Shown one piece after another: positions 1 to 5,009 of a stretch of DNA of 5,500 bases. The translations under genes were made by a program, and so were the position numbers. The DNA lies in the NCBI GenBank assembly GCA_023266795.1, contig JAHFPI010000089.1, forward strand, positions 2,183 to 7,682, written 5' to 3'. Under the pieces are notes generated by a model. That model had not been told where the DNA came from. It searched no databases and was given only the letters and a program-made list of their open reading frames with translations. The stretch's first letter is position 1, and each line of letters starts with the position of its first letter. Source of the DNA: Rhodospirillales bacterium. Its GTDB lineage: Bacteria > Pseudomonadota > Alphaproteobacteria > Micavibrionales > UBA2020.

Positions 1-496
1 CGTCTTCTTTGCTGGCGGTTCTCATTTCGTCGATCACCGGTTTGACCTGGCTGAAAACAGCGAGGAACATCATGCGTTCGCTTAACGGACGGCTGCCCAT
101 CAGCTGGTCAAGCGCCGCTTCCAGATCGTCCGTGGAGGTCTGGCTGAGGATGTTCTGGACCTGCTCGGCCACTTTAAGCGCCGTTTCACGGTCTTTCAGC
201 TGGGTCGTCAGGTTGTCGACGACGTCCTGGATTTTTTCCGCGTCAAAAGAGCTTGCGGTCGCGCTGATGTTGTCAGCCACTTCCTGGCTGGTTACCAGAG
301 CATAAAAATCCTTTGCGGTCTGGGTCAGGAAGCTCTTGGGGAATTCTTCCAGGCCTTTGTCCACGGCTGCTTTCCCGCCGGAAAGAATGGAGCGGATGGC
401 GCGGCCGGCGACATCGTCGCTCTTGTGGGCGCCGACAAATTTGTTGAAGGTGTCGAGCAGGTTCTTGAGATAGGGGTTGTTGAAATCAAAATCCAT
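1..496 (-). CDS. Hypothetical helical protein, 3' part missing at window edge
   Basis: An open minus-strand frame starts with ATG at 496-494 and runs without a stop to the left edge, giving 165 visible residues. The start is supported by a GGAG Shine-Dalgarno sequence (complement of 504-507) 7 nt upstream. The protein begins MDFDFNNPYLKNLL and is rich in Asp, Glu, Lys, Ala and Leu. It has no signal peptide, no membrane segment and no Cys, so a soluble cytoplasmic, mostly alpha-helical protein is likely. Residues from about 80 to 165 read as amphipathic helices with regularly spaced Val and Leu. I do not recognise the family and see no catalytic motif. It lies on the same strand as the FlgC-like gene, 191 bp downstream of it, with its own promoter candidate between them, so it is probably transcribed separately. 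That the gene is real is fairly certain; its function is unknown. Confidence 0.8.
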   Translation of the reverse strand, partial: MDFDFNNPYLKNLLDTFNKFVGAHKSDDVAGRAIRSILSGGKAAVDKGLEEFPKSFLTQTAKDFYALVTSQEVADNISATASSFDAEKIQDVVDNLTTQLKDRETALKVAEQVQNILSQTSTDDLEAALDQLMGSRPLSERMMFLAVFSQVKPVIDEMRTASKED

Positions 497-617
497 TTTT
501 GTTCTCCAAAAGATACGGGTTAAGGCGGTTCAAAAGTGGCCGGACGTCAGGCGGGCATCGCTGCATTTTCGCAGTCATACGCCGTACCTTCGGGGGATGT
601 CCACCATGAGGTGCCTA

Positions 618-646
618 ACTATTAAAGCTATAGGGGGGAGAGTCAA
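618..646 (-). promoter_or_regulatory. Candidate sigma-70-type promoter for the 1-496 gene
   Basis: Read on the minus strand, TTGACT (complement of 641-646) is followed after exactly 17 nt by AATAGT (complement of 618-623). The -35 matches the consensus at five of six positions and the -10 at four of six. Transcription would start near 611, leaving a leader of about 115 nt before the ATG at 496. The -35 touches the AT-rich inverted repeat at 646-681. This is pattern matching only. Confidence 0.4.
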
Positions 647-681
647 TAAATATTTTCGGAAAACGGGCTATTAATATTTAT
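646..681. repeat. AT-rich inverted repeat, 9-bp arms
   Basis: ATAAATATT (646-654) and AATATTTAT (673-681) are perfect inverted copies separated by 18 nt. The repeat lies just after the stop of the FlgC-like gene and abuts the -35 of the next gene. It could be an operator, or a weak 3'-end structure for the upstream transcript. No T-run follows on the minus strand, so a classical intrinsic terminator is unlikely. Confidence 0.4.
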
Positions 682-687
682 GGGAAT

Positions 688-1098
688 CTAACTGATGATA
701 TTCAGCAGATCTCCCAGCATCTGGTCCTGCGTTTTGATGACGGACAGGTTGGCCTTGAAGATGGTTTTGCTTTCCAGAATATTTACAGACTCCTGCGTCA
801 GATTGACGTTCGGAGCGGCAATAATGCCGTCTTTATTCGCGTAAATGCTGGACGGGTCGTAAACCGGAGAATAGCCGTTCGGGTCTGCCGTAACGCTGGC
901 CGCAACACCGCTTCCGGTGCCGCCGATCGTCAGCGCGGTATAGCTCACACTGAGGGGTTTGTATACGGTGGAGGCGGGTGCTTGCTGCGTCGGCAGCGCC
1001 CCTGTCGTGAGGGCATTGGCGATATTGTTGGCCGAAGCCGACAAACGCTGGCTTTGTGCCATAAGGCCGCTGATAGCAATTGAAAGTGCATTCACCAT
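688..1098 (-). CDS. FlgC-like flagellar basal-body rod protein (orphan)
   Basis: This 136-residue protein has the two-ended layout of flagellar rod proteins. An N-terminal helix (about residues 4-28, SGLMAQSQRL through NNIAN) matches the Flg_bb_rod pattern. A C-terminal block (about 72-135) includes GIIAAPNVNLTQESVNIL and FKANLSVIKTQDQMLGDLL, matching the FlgC/Flg_bbr_C pattern. The length is typical of FlgC, which in the family forms part of the proximal rod crossing the periplasm and is exported by the flagellar type III system without a cleaved signal; none is visible here. The start at 1098 has GGGG (complement of 1106-1109) 7 nt upstream. No FlgB, FliE or other flagellar gene is adjacent, and the C-terminal motif is degenerate compared with the usual EMVNM..A.R.Y.AN, so this may be a diverged paralogue rather than the main rod subunit. 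The rod-type fold is well supported, the exact role is not. Confidence 0.8.
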   Translation of the reverse strand: MVNALSIAISGLMAQSQRLSASANNIANALTTGALPTQQAPASTVYKPLSVSYTALTIGGTGSGVAASVTADPNGYSPVYDPSSIYANKDGIIAAPNVNLTQESVNILESKTIFKANLSVIKTQDQMLGDLLNIIS

Positions 1099-1189
1099 AG
1101 GGTATCCCCTTATTTTCGCCTATACTTCTATTGTATACAGTAAGCCTTAACTTTTAATTTATATAGTATACGCGAGAGGGAGACAGACC
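1099..1189. promoter_or_regulatory. AT-rich divergent promoter region with repeated GTATAC
   Basis: These 91 bp separate the start of the FlgC-like gene (minus) from the start of the exported-protein gene (plus), so both promoters probably lie here. The palindromic hexamer GTATAC occurs at 1133-1138 and 1166-1171, 33 bp or about three helical turns apart, with a further TATAC at 1121-1125. The stretch 1147-1171 is strongly AT-rich and contains -10-like TATAGT (1162-1167), but no well-spaced consensus -35 is evident for either direction. The paired palindromes could be operator half-sites or simply -10-like elements. Confidence 0.4.
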
Positions 1190-1726
1190 ATGAGATTCGC
1201 ATCCGGAACTGCATTAACGTTTGTTTTTTCAGCGTTTTTAGGCCTGCTGCTGAATGCCGCCCTGCCGACGGCGGGCTTCGCCTTTGACGACCTGAACCGC
1301 ACGGCCAACCGCACACCGTGGGGAATCGTTCCTAACCCCCTCTGGCTGACGGCCCGGCCGGATCACTACGAATTCACGCCGCTGGTCAGCAATCAGGACC
1401 CGCAGAACCAGCATCCCGCCGCATGGGACGGGCAGGACTGGGACAGCAGCCAGTGGGGCGCCAACTGGACGCCCGATGTTGCCGTGCAGAAATTTTTTCA
1501 GGCGCGGATTTTCGAGCGGCAGTACATGGATGCCGCCAGCACGCCGGTTGTGGAACTGGGGCCGACGTTTTACAAGCTCTCCGATCTCGACCGCCGCCGC
1601 ACGCTCAAGCTGCTGACGGAGCAGACGGCGGTTTTTAAAAAAGGGCACAGCGTCGTGGAACTGGTGGATTGGTCGACCCACAAAATTGTCGGCACCTGCA
1701 CGCCGAAGGGCATGTTCTTGAATTAA
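1190..1726 (+). CDS. Small exported protein of unknown function
   Basis: The protein has 178 residues. An N-terminal signal peptide is clear: Arg2, a hydrophobic core at about 8-25, and a likely cleavage after Ala31 (GFA before FDD), leaving a mature periplasmic protein of about 147 residues. No lipobox is present. The mature part is unusually rich in Trp (seven), concentrated in PWGIVPNPLW and in the WDGQDWDSSQWGANW stretch, and holds a single Cys near the C-terminus (about 170). The second half (about 95-150) looks helical and charged (FFQARIFERQYMD, SDLDRRRTLKLLTEQ). The start is supported by GGAG at 1179-1182, 7 nt before ATG. The M48 protease gene begins 7 nt after its stop, so the two are almost certainly co-transcribed and this protein may work with the protease in the envelope. 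I do not recognise the family. Confidence 0.8.
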   Translation: MRFASGTALTFVFSAFLGLLLNAALPTAGFAFDDLNRTANRTPWGIVPNPLWLTARPDHYEFTPLVSNQDPQNQHPAAWDGQDWDSSQWGANWTPDVAVQKFFQARIFERQYMDAASTPVVELGPTFYKLSDLDRRRTLKLLTEQTAVFKKGHSVVELVDWSTHKIVGTCTPKGMFLN

Positions 1727-1733
1727 AAAACAT

Positions 1734-3089
1734 ATGTCACTGCTGAAAAAATTTATGATCTGTCTCGCGCTGCAGGTAATTCTGGCCGCGCCGTGCGCTT
1801 ACGCCGACAGCGGCATGAACCTTATCCGCGACGAGGAAATCGAGCAGGATCTGAAAACCATGACCAAGCCGGTTTTCGATCAGGCGGGGCTTTCGGCGGA
1901 TACGGTGAAATTCATTCTGGTGGATGACTCGACGTTGAACGCCTTTGTGGCCGGCGGGCAGAATATTTTCCTGCATACCGGATTGATCCTCGAGACGCAA
2001 AATCCGGCGGAGCTGATCGGCGTCATTGCCCACGAGACGGGGCACATCGCCGGCGGGCATCTTTTTCGCGGGCAGGCCGACATGTCCAACCTGTCGGTCG
2101 AGGCCATGCTGGCCAATATTCTGGGCGTGATTGTGGCCATCGGCGCGCGCGCCCCCGATGCGGGGATCGCCATTGGCAGCGCCGGCAGCAGCATGATCGA
2201 GCGCACCTTCCTGCGCCACACCCGCACACAGGAAGGTTCCGCCGACCGGGCGGGCGTACGTTTCCTGCAGGGGGCGGGGCTGCCCGTGAGCGGATTTTTA
2301 AGTTTCATGAAAAAGCTCGGCTCGCAGGAACTGATACCGGAATCGGAGCAGTCCGAGTATGTGCAGACCCACCCGCTGACGCAGGATCGGATCGATTCCC
2401 TGCAACATGCCGTGGATGAGGGCGCTCCCGGAAAAATCCCCGTCGGTTGGGACGAGATGCACCGGCGCATCAAGGCGAAGCTGCTGGGCTACCTGTTTCC
2501 TGACCGGTCGTTGCAGGAGAAAGACACGTCGGTCGCCACGCAGTACGGCCACGCTATCGCCTGGTTCCGCAAGGGCCAGCTGGACAAGGCGCTGGATACC
2601 CTCGCGCCGCTGCTGAAGGCGGAGCCGCAAAACCCCTACTTCCATGAGCTCAAAGGCCAGATGCTGATGGAGAACGGCCGCGTCGAGGAAGCCATTCCGG
2701 TTTACGCGCAGGTCGTGGCGCTGGCTCCTTTCTCCGGCCTGATACGGATCGCCTATGCCCACAGCCTGCTGGAATCGCGCAACCAGCAAAAAGACCGGCT
2801 GCTGGAAGCGGTCAAGCAGCTGACCCTGTCCCTTGACCGGGAAAAGCATATTTCCGAGCCGCATCACATGCTCGCTATTGCCTATGGGAAACTGGGGCAG
2901 GAGGGCCTGTCCCGCCTCAATTTGGCCGAAGAGGCTTTGATGCAAAACAAGCCGGACTTCGCCAAACGGGAAGCCACGCTCGCCAAGGTCAGCCTGAAAA
3001 AAGGCACGCCGGCCTATCAGCGCGCGCTGGATATTCTGGAAGCCGCTGAGAAGGACAAAAAGGACAAGAAGTCCGAAAAAAAAGATTGA
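1734..3089 (+). CDS. Exported M48 metalloprotease with C-terminal TPRs (BepA/YfgC-like)
   Basis: The 451-residue protein begins with a signal peptide (KK at 5-6, hydrophobic core, cleavage near Ala24) and should be periplasmic. The zinc protease motif HETGH is at 100-104. EGSAD at 167-171 fits the ExxAD motif carrying the third zinc ligand (Glu167). QTHPLTQDR at 211-219 matches the conserved loop whose His, in E. coli BepA, can also coordinate the zinc. Residues from about 266 to 406 form roughly four TPR units, and the tail (439-451) is a Lys/Asp/Glu cluster. BepA is 487 residues with the same domain order; it degrades misassembled beta-barrel proteins and helps LptD assemble at the BAM complex. 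That role is inferred here. No good Shine-Dalgarno precedes the ATG, which lies 7 nt after the upstream stop, so translation may be coupled. An internal ATG at 1755 would remove the signal peptide's positive charge and is less likely. Confidence 0.92.
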   Translation: MSLLKKFMICLALQVILAAPCAYADSGMNLIRDEEIEQDLKTMTKPVFDQAGLSADTVKFILVDDSTLNAFVAGGQNIFLHTGLILETQNPAELIGVIAHETGHIAGGHLFRGQADMSNLSVEAMLANILGVIVAIGARAPDAGIAIGSAGSSMIERTFLRHTRTQEGSADRAGVRFLQGAGLPVSGFLSFMKKLGSQELIPESEQSEYVQTHPLTQDRIDSLQHAVDEGAPGKIPVGWDEMHRRIKAKLLGYLFPDRSLQEKDTSVATQYGHAIAWFRKGQLDKALDTLAPLLKAEPQNPYFHELKGQMLMENGRVEEAIPVYAQVVALAPFSGLIRIAYAHSLLESRNQQKDRLLEAVKQLTLSLDREKHISEPHHMLAIAYGKLGQEGLSRLNLAEEALMQNKPDFAKREATLAKVSLKKGTPAYQRALDILEAAEKDKKDKKSEKKD

Positions 3090-3152
3090 TTTTATTAACG
3101 CCGGTCTCCAGATTCATCTGTAGGCTTCCTTCAACAGCATAGGATTATTTTT

Positions 3153-3923
3153 ATGTCATTTAAAAACACCGTTCTTCCGGCTCTGGCCTTTGCGGCACTT
3201 TTCTGTTTTGGCCTGACTCCGGCGCGGGCGGATGAACCTGCGGCCAAACCCCTGTCGAAGGCCGATGTCGAGGCGATCGTTCATGATTACATCCAGAATA
3301 ACGCGCAGGTCATTCTGGATTCCGTCGAGAACTACCAGAAAAAAACCGAACAGGCCCGTCAGGAAGCGGGGCTGGCAAAGAACAAGGACGCGCTGTTCAA
3401 GGATGTCGGTTCTCCCGAGGCCGGCAATCCGGACGGCGATGTGACGGTCGTCGAATTTTTCGATTATAACTGCCACTACTGCAAAGGGGCTTTCCCCGCC
3501 GTTCAGTCGCTGCTGGATAAGGACAAGAAAATCCGCTTCGTATTCAAGGATTTCCCGATTTTAGGCCCCACGTCGGACACGGCTGCCAAATGGGCGCTGG
3601 CGGCGCAGAATCAGAAAAAATATTTCGAGTTCCACAAAGCGATGATGAACAACAAATCGCCCATTAGCGACGAACTGCTGGAAAAAGTCGCCAAGGGTAT
3701 CGGTATGAATGTCGCTCTGGCAAAAGTGGATGTGGCGTCGTCGGAGACTCTCCTGCAGCTTGAAAAGAACAAGGCGCTCGCCAACGATATGGGCCTGCGC
3801 GGCACACCTGCCTTTATTATCGGCAGCGATGTGATACCGGGAGCCATTCCGCTGGAGGAGATCGAGAAAAAGATCGCCGAGCAGCGCAAGGCCGCACTGG
3901 CACCTGTACCAGCAAAAAAATAA
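3153..3923 (+). CDS. Periplasmic DsbA/ScsC-type thiol-disulfide oxidoreductase
   Basis: The 256-residue protein has a signal peptide with likely cleavage at ARA|DE (after Ala26). Residues 35-65 (SKADVEAIVHDYIQNN and the following helix) resemble the small N-terminal helical domain of ScsC-type proteins, which mediates oligomerisation in some members. The thioredoxin-fold domain follows: VVEFFDYNC leads into the active site CHYC (Cys107-His108-Tyr109-Cys110), and the conserved cis-proline is in RGTPAF (Thr218-Pro219). The helical insert typical of DsbA lies between. The family forms or shuffles disulfides in exported proteins. The second dipeptide residue, Tyr, is shared with DsbC (CGYC) and DsbG (CPYC), so oxidase versus isomerase activity cannot be decided from sequence. 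No membrane partner (DsbB, ScsB or DsbD) is nearby. AGGA (3141-3144) lies 8 nt before the ATG. The 63-bp gap after the protease gene shows no strong terminator, so one operon is plausible. Confidence 0.93.
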   Translation: MSFKNTVLPALAFAALFCFGLTPARADEPAAKPLSKADVEAIVHDYIQNNAQVILDSVENYQKKTEQARQEAGLAKNKDALFKDVGSPEAGNPDGDVTVVEFFDYNCHYCKGAFPAVQSLLDKDKKIRFVFKDFPILGPTSDTAAKWALAAQNQKKYFEFHKAMMNNKSPISDELLEKVAKGIGMNVALAKVDVASSETLLQLEKNKALANDMGLRGTPAFIIGSDVIPGAIPLEEIEKKIAEQRKAALAPVPAKK

Positions 3924-3935
3924 AAAACCTGCGAG

Positions 3936-3951
3936 CGTCATACCGGCGAAA
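3936..3951. repeat. Possible half of a dispersed palindromic (REP-like) repeat
   Basis: CGTCATACCGGCGAAA resembles the left half of short palindromic intergenic repeats common in proteobacteria, in which a GTCAT-plus-GC-stem half is followed by GAAA and an inverted partner. The expected partner (GCCGGTAT) does not follow, so this would be a decayed or truncated copy. A single copy within one window cannot establish a repeat family. Confidence 0.25.
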
Positions 3952-3991
3952 TCTCGTCTGTGACCTAGTCTGAAATTATTTTTACACATCT

Positions 3992-4045
3992 GCCACACCG
4001 CACTTGTTGCGGTGTCCATGGATGCCGCAACAAGTGCGGCATGGC
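3992..4045. repeat. 54-bp near-palindrome forming twin hairpins with complementary loops
   Basis: The whole element is a palindrome centred between 4018 and 4019 (CCATGG), with mismatches only at 3996/4041, 3997/4040, 4013/4024 and 4014/4023. Each half also folds alone. Hairpin A is ACACCGC (3995-4001), loop ACTTGTT (4002-4008), GCGGTGT (4009-4015). Hairpin B is ATGCCGC (4022-4028), loop AACAAGT (4029-4035), GCGGCAT (4036-4042). The two loops are exact reverse complements, and the four mismatches of the large palindrome are compensated inside the small hairpins. CACACCGC (3994-4001) can also pair with GCGGTGTG (4044-4051). It may be a REP/BIME-like intergenic repeat or a 3'-end structure of the upstream operon; no T-run follows on either strand. 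Confidence 0.85.
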
Positions 4046-4240
4046 GGTGTGAGGGGGTGGTTTACGATTCTGCTATATATTTACCACGGAAGCTGAGTCG
4101 CGGTTAAAACTAGCCGACGGCATAAAAATCTAAAGTTTTTTTCGTACCCTCCCGCATCAAGGAATGCCTGATAATTGCTGCTTTATGCTATTTAAGGTAA
4201 TTTAATTTCAATATAATTAATAATTTATCTACGAAATTAC

Positions 4241-4269
4241 TTGACAGTATTTCCGTAACATGTTTTACT
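4241..4269 (+). promoter_or_regulatory. Sigma-70-type promoter upstream of the response regulator
   Basis: A perfect -35 hexamer TTGACA (4241-4246) is followed after 17 nt by TTTACT (4264-4269), which matches the -10 consensus at four of six positions. Transcription would begin near 4276, giving a leader of about 70 nt. The TTAA cluster lies at or just downstream of this start, where a bound regulator would more likely repress this promoter than activate it. Confidence 0.6.
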
Positions 4270-4270
4270 A

Positions 4271-4307
4271 TTAACATAAGACGTTAACAAATAATTAATA
4301 AGTTAAC
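4271..4307. promoter_or_regulatory. TTAA cluster including a CtrA-box-like TTAA-N7-TTAA
   Basis: TTAA occurs at 4271, 4284, 4295 and 4303. The pair at 4284-4287 and 4295-4298 has the exact N7 spacing of the alphaproteobacterial CtrA consensus, and read on the minus strand it is TTAA-N7-TTAAC, matching the extended form. An 11-nt direct repeat, GTTAACAAATA, sits at 4283-4293 and 4302-4312, 19 bp apart. The motifs at 4271, 4284 and 4303 are also TTAAC half-sites. The region is AT-rich, so some TTAA words are expected by chance, but the spacing, the repeat and the gene downstream favour a real site. Confidence 0.5.
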
Positions 4308-4344
4308 AAATACAACGGGTTTTATCTTCAGGGGAGCAACTTAA

Positions 4345-4800
4345 ATGGCTAGAATTTTAATCGCAGAACACAACCAGACAACCTCCGGCTACCTCGCCGC
4401 CGCGCTGAGAAAAGCCGGCAACAGCGTCGAACTGGTCGACAATTGTCTGGATGCGTGGAGAGCCTCCTCGAAGGAAGCATTTGATGTCCTCATGGTTGAC
4501 GTGGTCATGCCGGGGATTGACGGTTTTATCCTCGCGCAAAAAGCCCTGCAGGATAATCCCTCGCTTCAGGTTATTTTCATCACCGGTTTTGCAGGCGTGG
4601 CCATGGATACACAGGCGACCCCGTCTTATGCGCCGGCGCCGGTCACGATGCGTCCCTTTCACTTGAAAGAAATCGCCAGCAGGGTTCGCTATCTGATGGG
4701 CATTGGCAGCCTGCCGGCACAGTCCTCGGGACATTCCGGCAGCGTCGTTTATGCCGACTTCAGCAGAAAGGCGGTTGCCCAGCAACACGTTTCAGGTTAA
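4345..4800 (+). CDS. cpdR: CpdR-like single-domain response regulator
   Basis: The 151-residue protein has a receiver domain at about 2-119 and no output domain. The phospho-acceptor is Asp52 (VDVVMPG), and the conserved Thr80 lies in FITGFAGVAM, a signature typical of CpdR, as is PFHLKEI at 104-110. In Caulobacter, unphosphorylated CpdR localises ClpXP to the pole and primes degradation of CtrA-pathway and cell-cycle substrates, and the CckA-ChpT phosphorelay switches it off by phosphorylation. Two canonical positions deviate: the acidic pocket reads AEHN, with His9 where a metal-binding Asp is usual, and the beta-5 Lys is Arg103. A tail of about 30 residues (121-151), rich in Ser and Gly, extends beyond the usual CpdR length of about 120 and ends in Ser-Gly. 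It may therefore be a diverged CpdR or a CpdR paralogue. The start has GGGGAG 8 nt upstream, and the gene is monocistronic in appearance, with its own promoter and a downstream hairpin terminator. Confidence 0.82.
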   Translation: MARILIAEHNQTTSGYLAAALRKAGNSVELVDNCLDAWRASSKEAFDVLMVDVVMPGIDGFILAQKALQDNPSLQVIFITGFAGVAMDTQATPSYAPAPVTMRPFHLKEIASRVRYLMGIGSLPAQSSGHSGSVVYADFSRKAVAQQHVSG

Positions 4801-4855
4801 CCCCCAACGGAGTTTTGCGTCCTCCCCCGGACCAAAATTTTCTCCGTAACACCCC

Positions 4856-4890
4856 GCCCGCGCTCTCCCCCAGAGCGCGGGCTTCTCTTA
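4856..4890 (+). terminator. GC-rich hairpin terminator after the response regulator
   Basis: GCCCGCGCTC (4856-4865) pairs perfectly with GAGCGCGGGC (4873-4882), with one more T-A pair possible and a five-C loop (4867-4871). TTCTCTTAT follows, an imperfect U-rich tail. It lies 55 nt after the stop codon of the response regulator. Stem strength supports intrinsic termination; the interrupted T-run makes efficiency uncertain. Confidence 0.7.
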
Positions 4891-5009
4891 TGTATTGGCG
4901 GCAAAGCCGCGCCGCGCTCTCCCCTGAGGAACTCAGGCGATGGATTCACGTTTGACGTGCAACACCTGATTCGTGAACTTAAGGGATTTCTCCTTGTCTA
5001 AGTTTTTTT
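4888..5009 (+). ncRNA. Candidate small RNA or structured 3' UTR fragment
   Basis: Between the end of the first terminator and a second terminator-like hairpin lie three to four compact stem-loops (4898-4910, 4923-4937, 4945-4977) with no coding frame. This is the layout of a small RNA of about 110-120 nt. I find no convincing promoter immediately upstream, so the segment could instead be made by read-through of the first terminator and processing. The 5' end is a guess. No known RNA family is recognised. Confidence 0.3.
4976..5009 (+). terminator. Intrinsic terminator candidate with seven-T tract
   Basis: AACTTA (4976-4981) pairs with TAAGTT (4999-5004). The stem continues as AGG (4982-4984) with CCT (4992-4994), leaving a 4-nt bulge (4995-4998). 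The run of seven Ts (5003-5009) overlaps the end of the 3' arm. The stem is AT-rich and bulged, hence weaker than the upstream one, but the T-run is better. Confidence 0.5.

Larger units (their letters stand above)
3924..4344. other. 421-bp non-coding stretch with palindrome and promoter region
   Basis: No convincing coding frame is present. The part to about 4060 carries a REP-like fragment and a strong double hairpin. From about 4061 to 4240 I see only increasingly AT-rich DNA without a clear element. From 4241 to the ATG at 4345 lie a promoter candidate, clustered TTAA motifs and a Shine-Dalgarno sequence, GGGGAG at 4331-4336, 8 nt before the start of the response-regulator gene. No classical intrinsic terminator for the oxidoreductase gene is seen, because no T-run follows the hairpins. 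Confidence 0.6.

Noticed and set aside
9..305. Plus-strand open frame of 98 codons
   Set aside because: It lies antisense to the continuous minus-strand gene at 1-496, which has a good ribosome binding site and unbroken coding character to the window edge.
477..674. Plus-strand open frame of 65 codons
   Set aside because: It overlaps the start of the minus-strand gene, has no convincing ribosome binding site, and its Arg-rich translation resembles no folded protein; the region reads as a promoter and leader.
1880..2473. Long antisense open frames inside the M48 protease gene
   Set aside because: They are shadows of a gene with clear catalytic motifs; the translations are Arg-, Ser- and Pro-rich and show no recognisable domain.
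3105..3125. CAGATTCATCTG inverted repeat between protease and oxidoreductase genes
   Set aside because: The arms are only 5 bp around a 2-nt centre with no T-run, too weak to call a terminator or operator.
3992..4051. Double hairpin as an intrinsic terminator for the oxidoreductase gene
   Set aside because: The sequence after it is G-rich on the plus strand and there is no U-run on the minus strand, so it lacks the tail of a classical terminator.
4121..4143. A/T-run hairpin before TTTTTTT as a terminator
   Set aside because: The possible stem is only A-T pairs and short, with no GC core, so it would be unstable.
4283..4312. GTTAACAAATA repeats as the start of a CRISPR array or iteron origin
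   Set aside because: There are only two 11-nt copies and no unique spacers, with no cas or replication gene nearby; a regulator-binding region explains them better.
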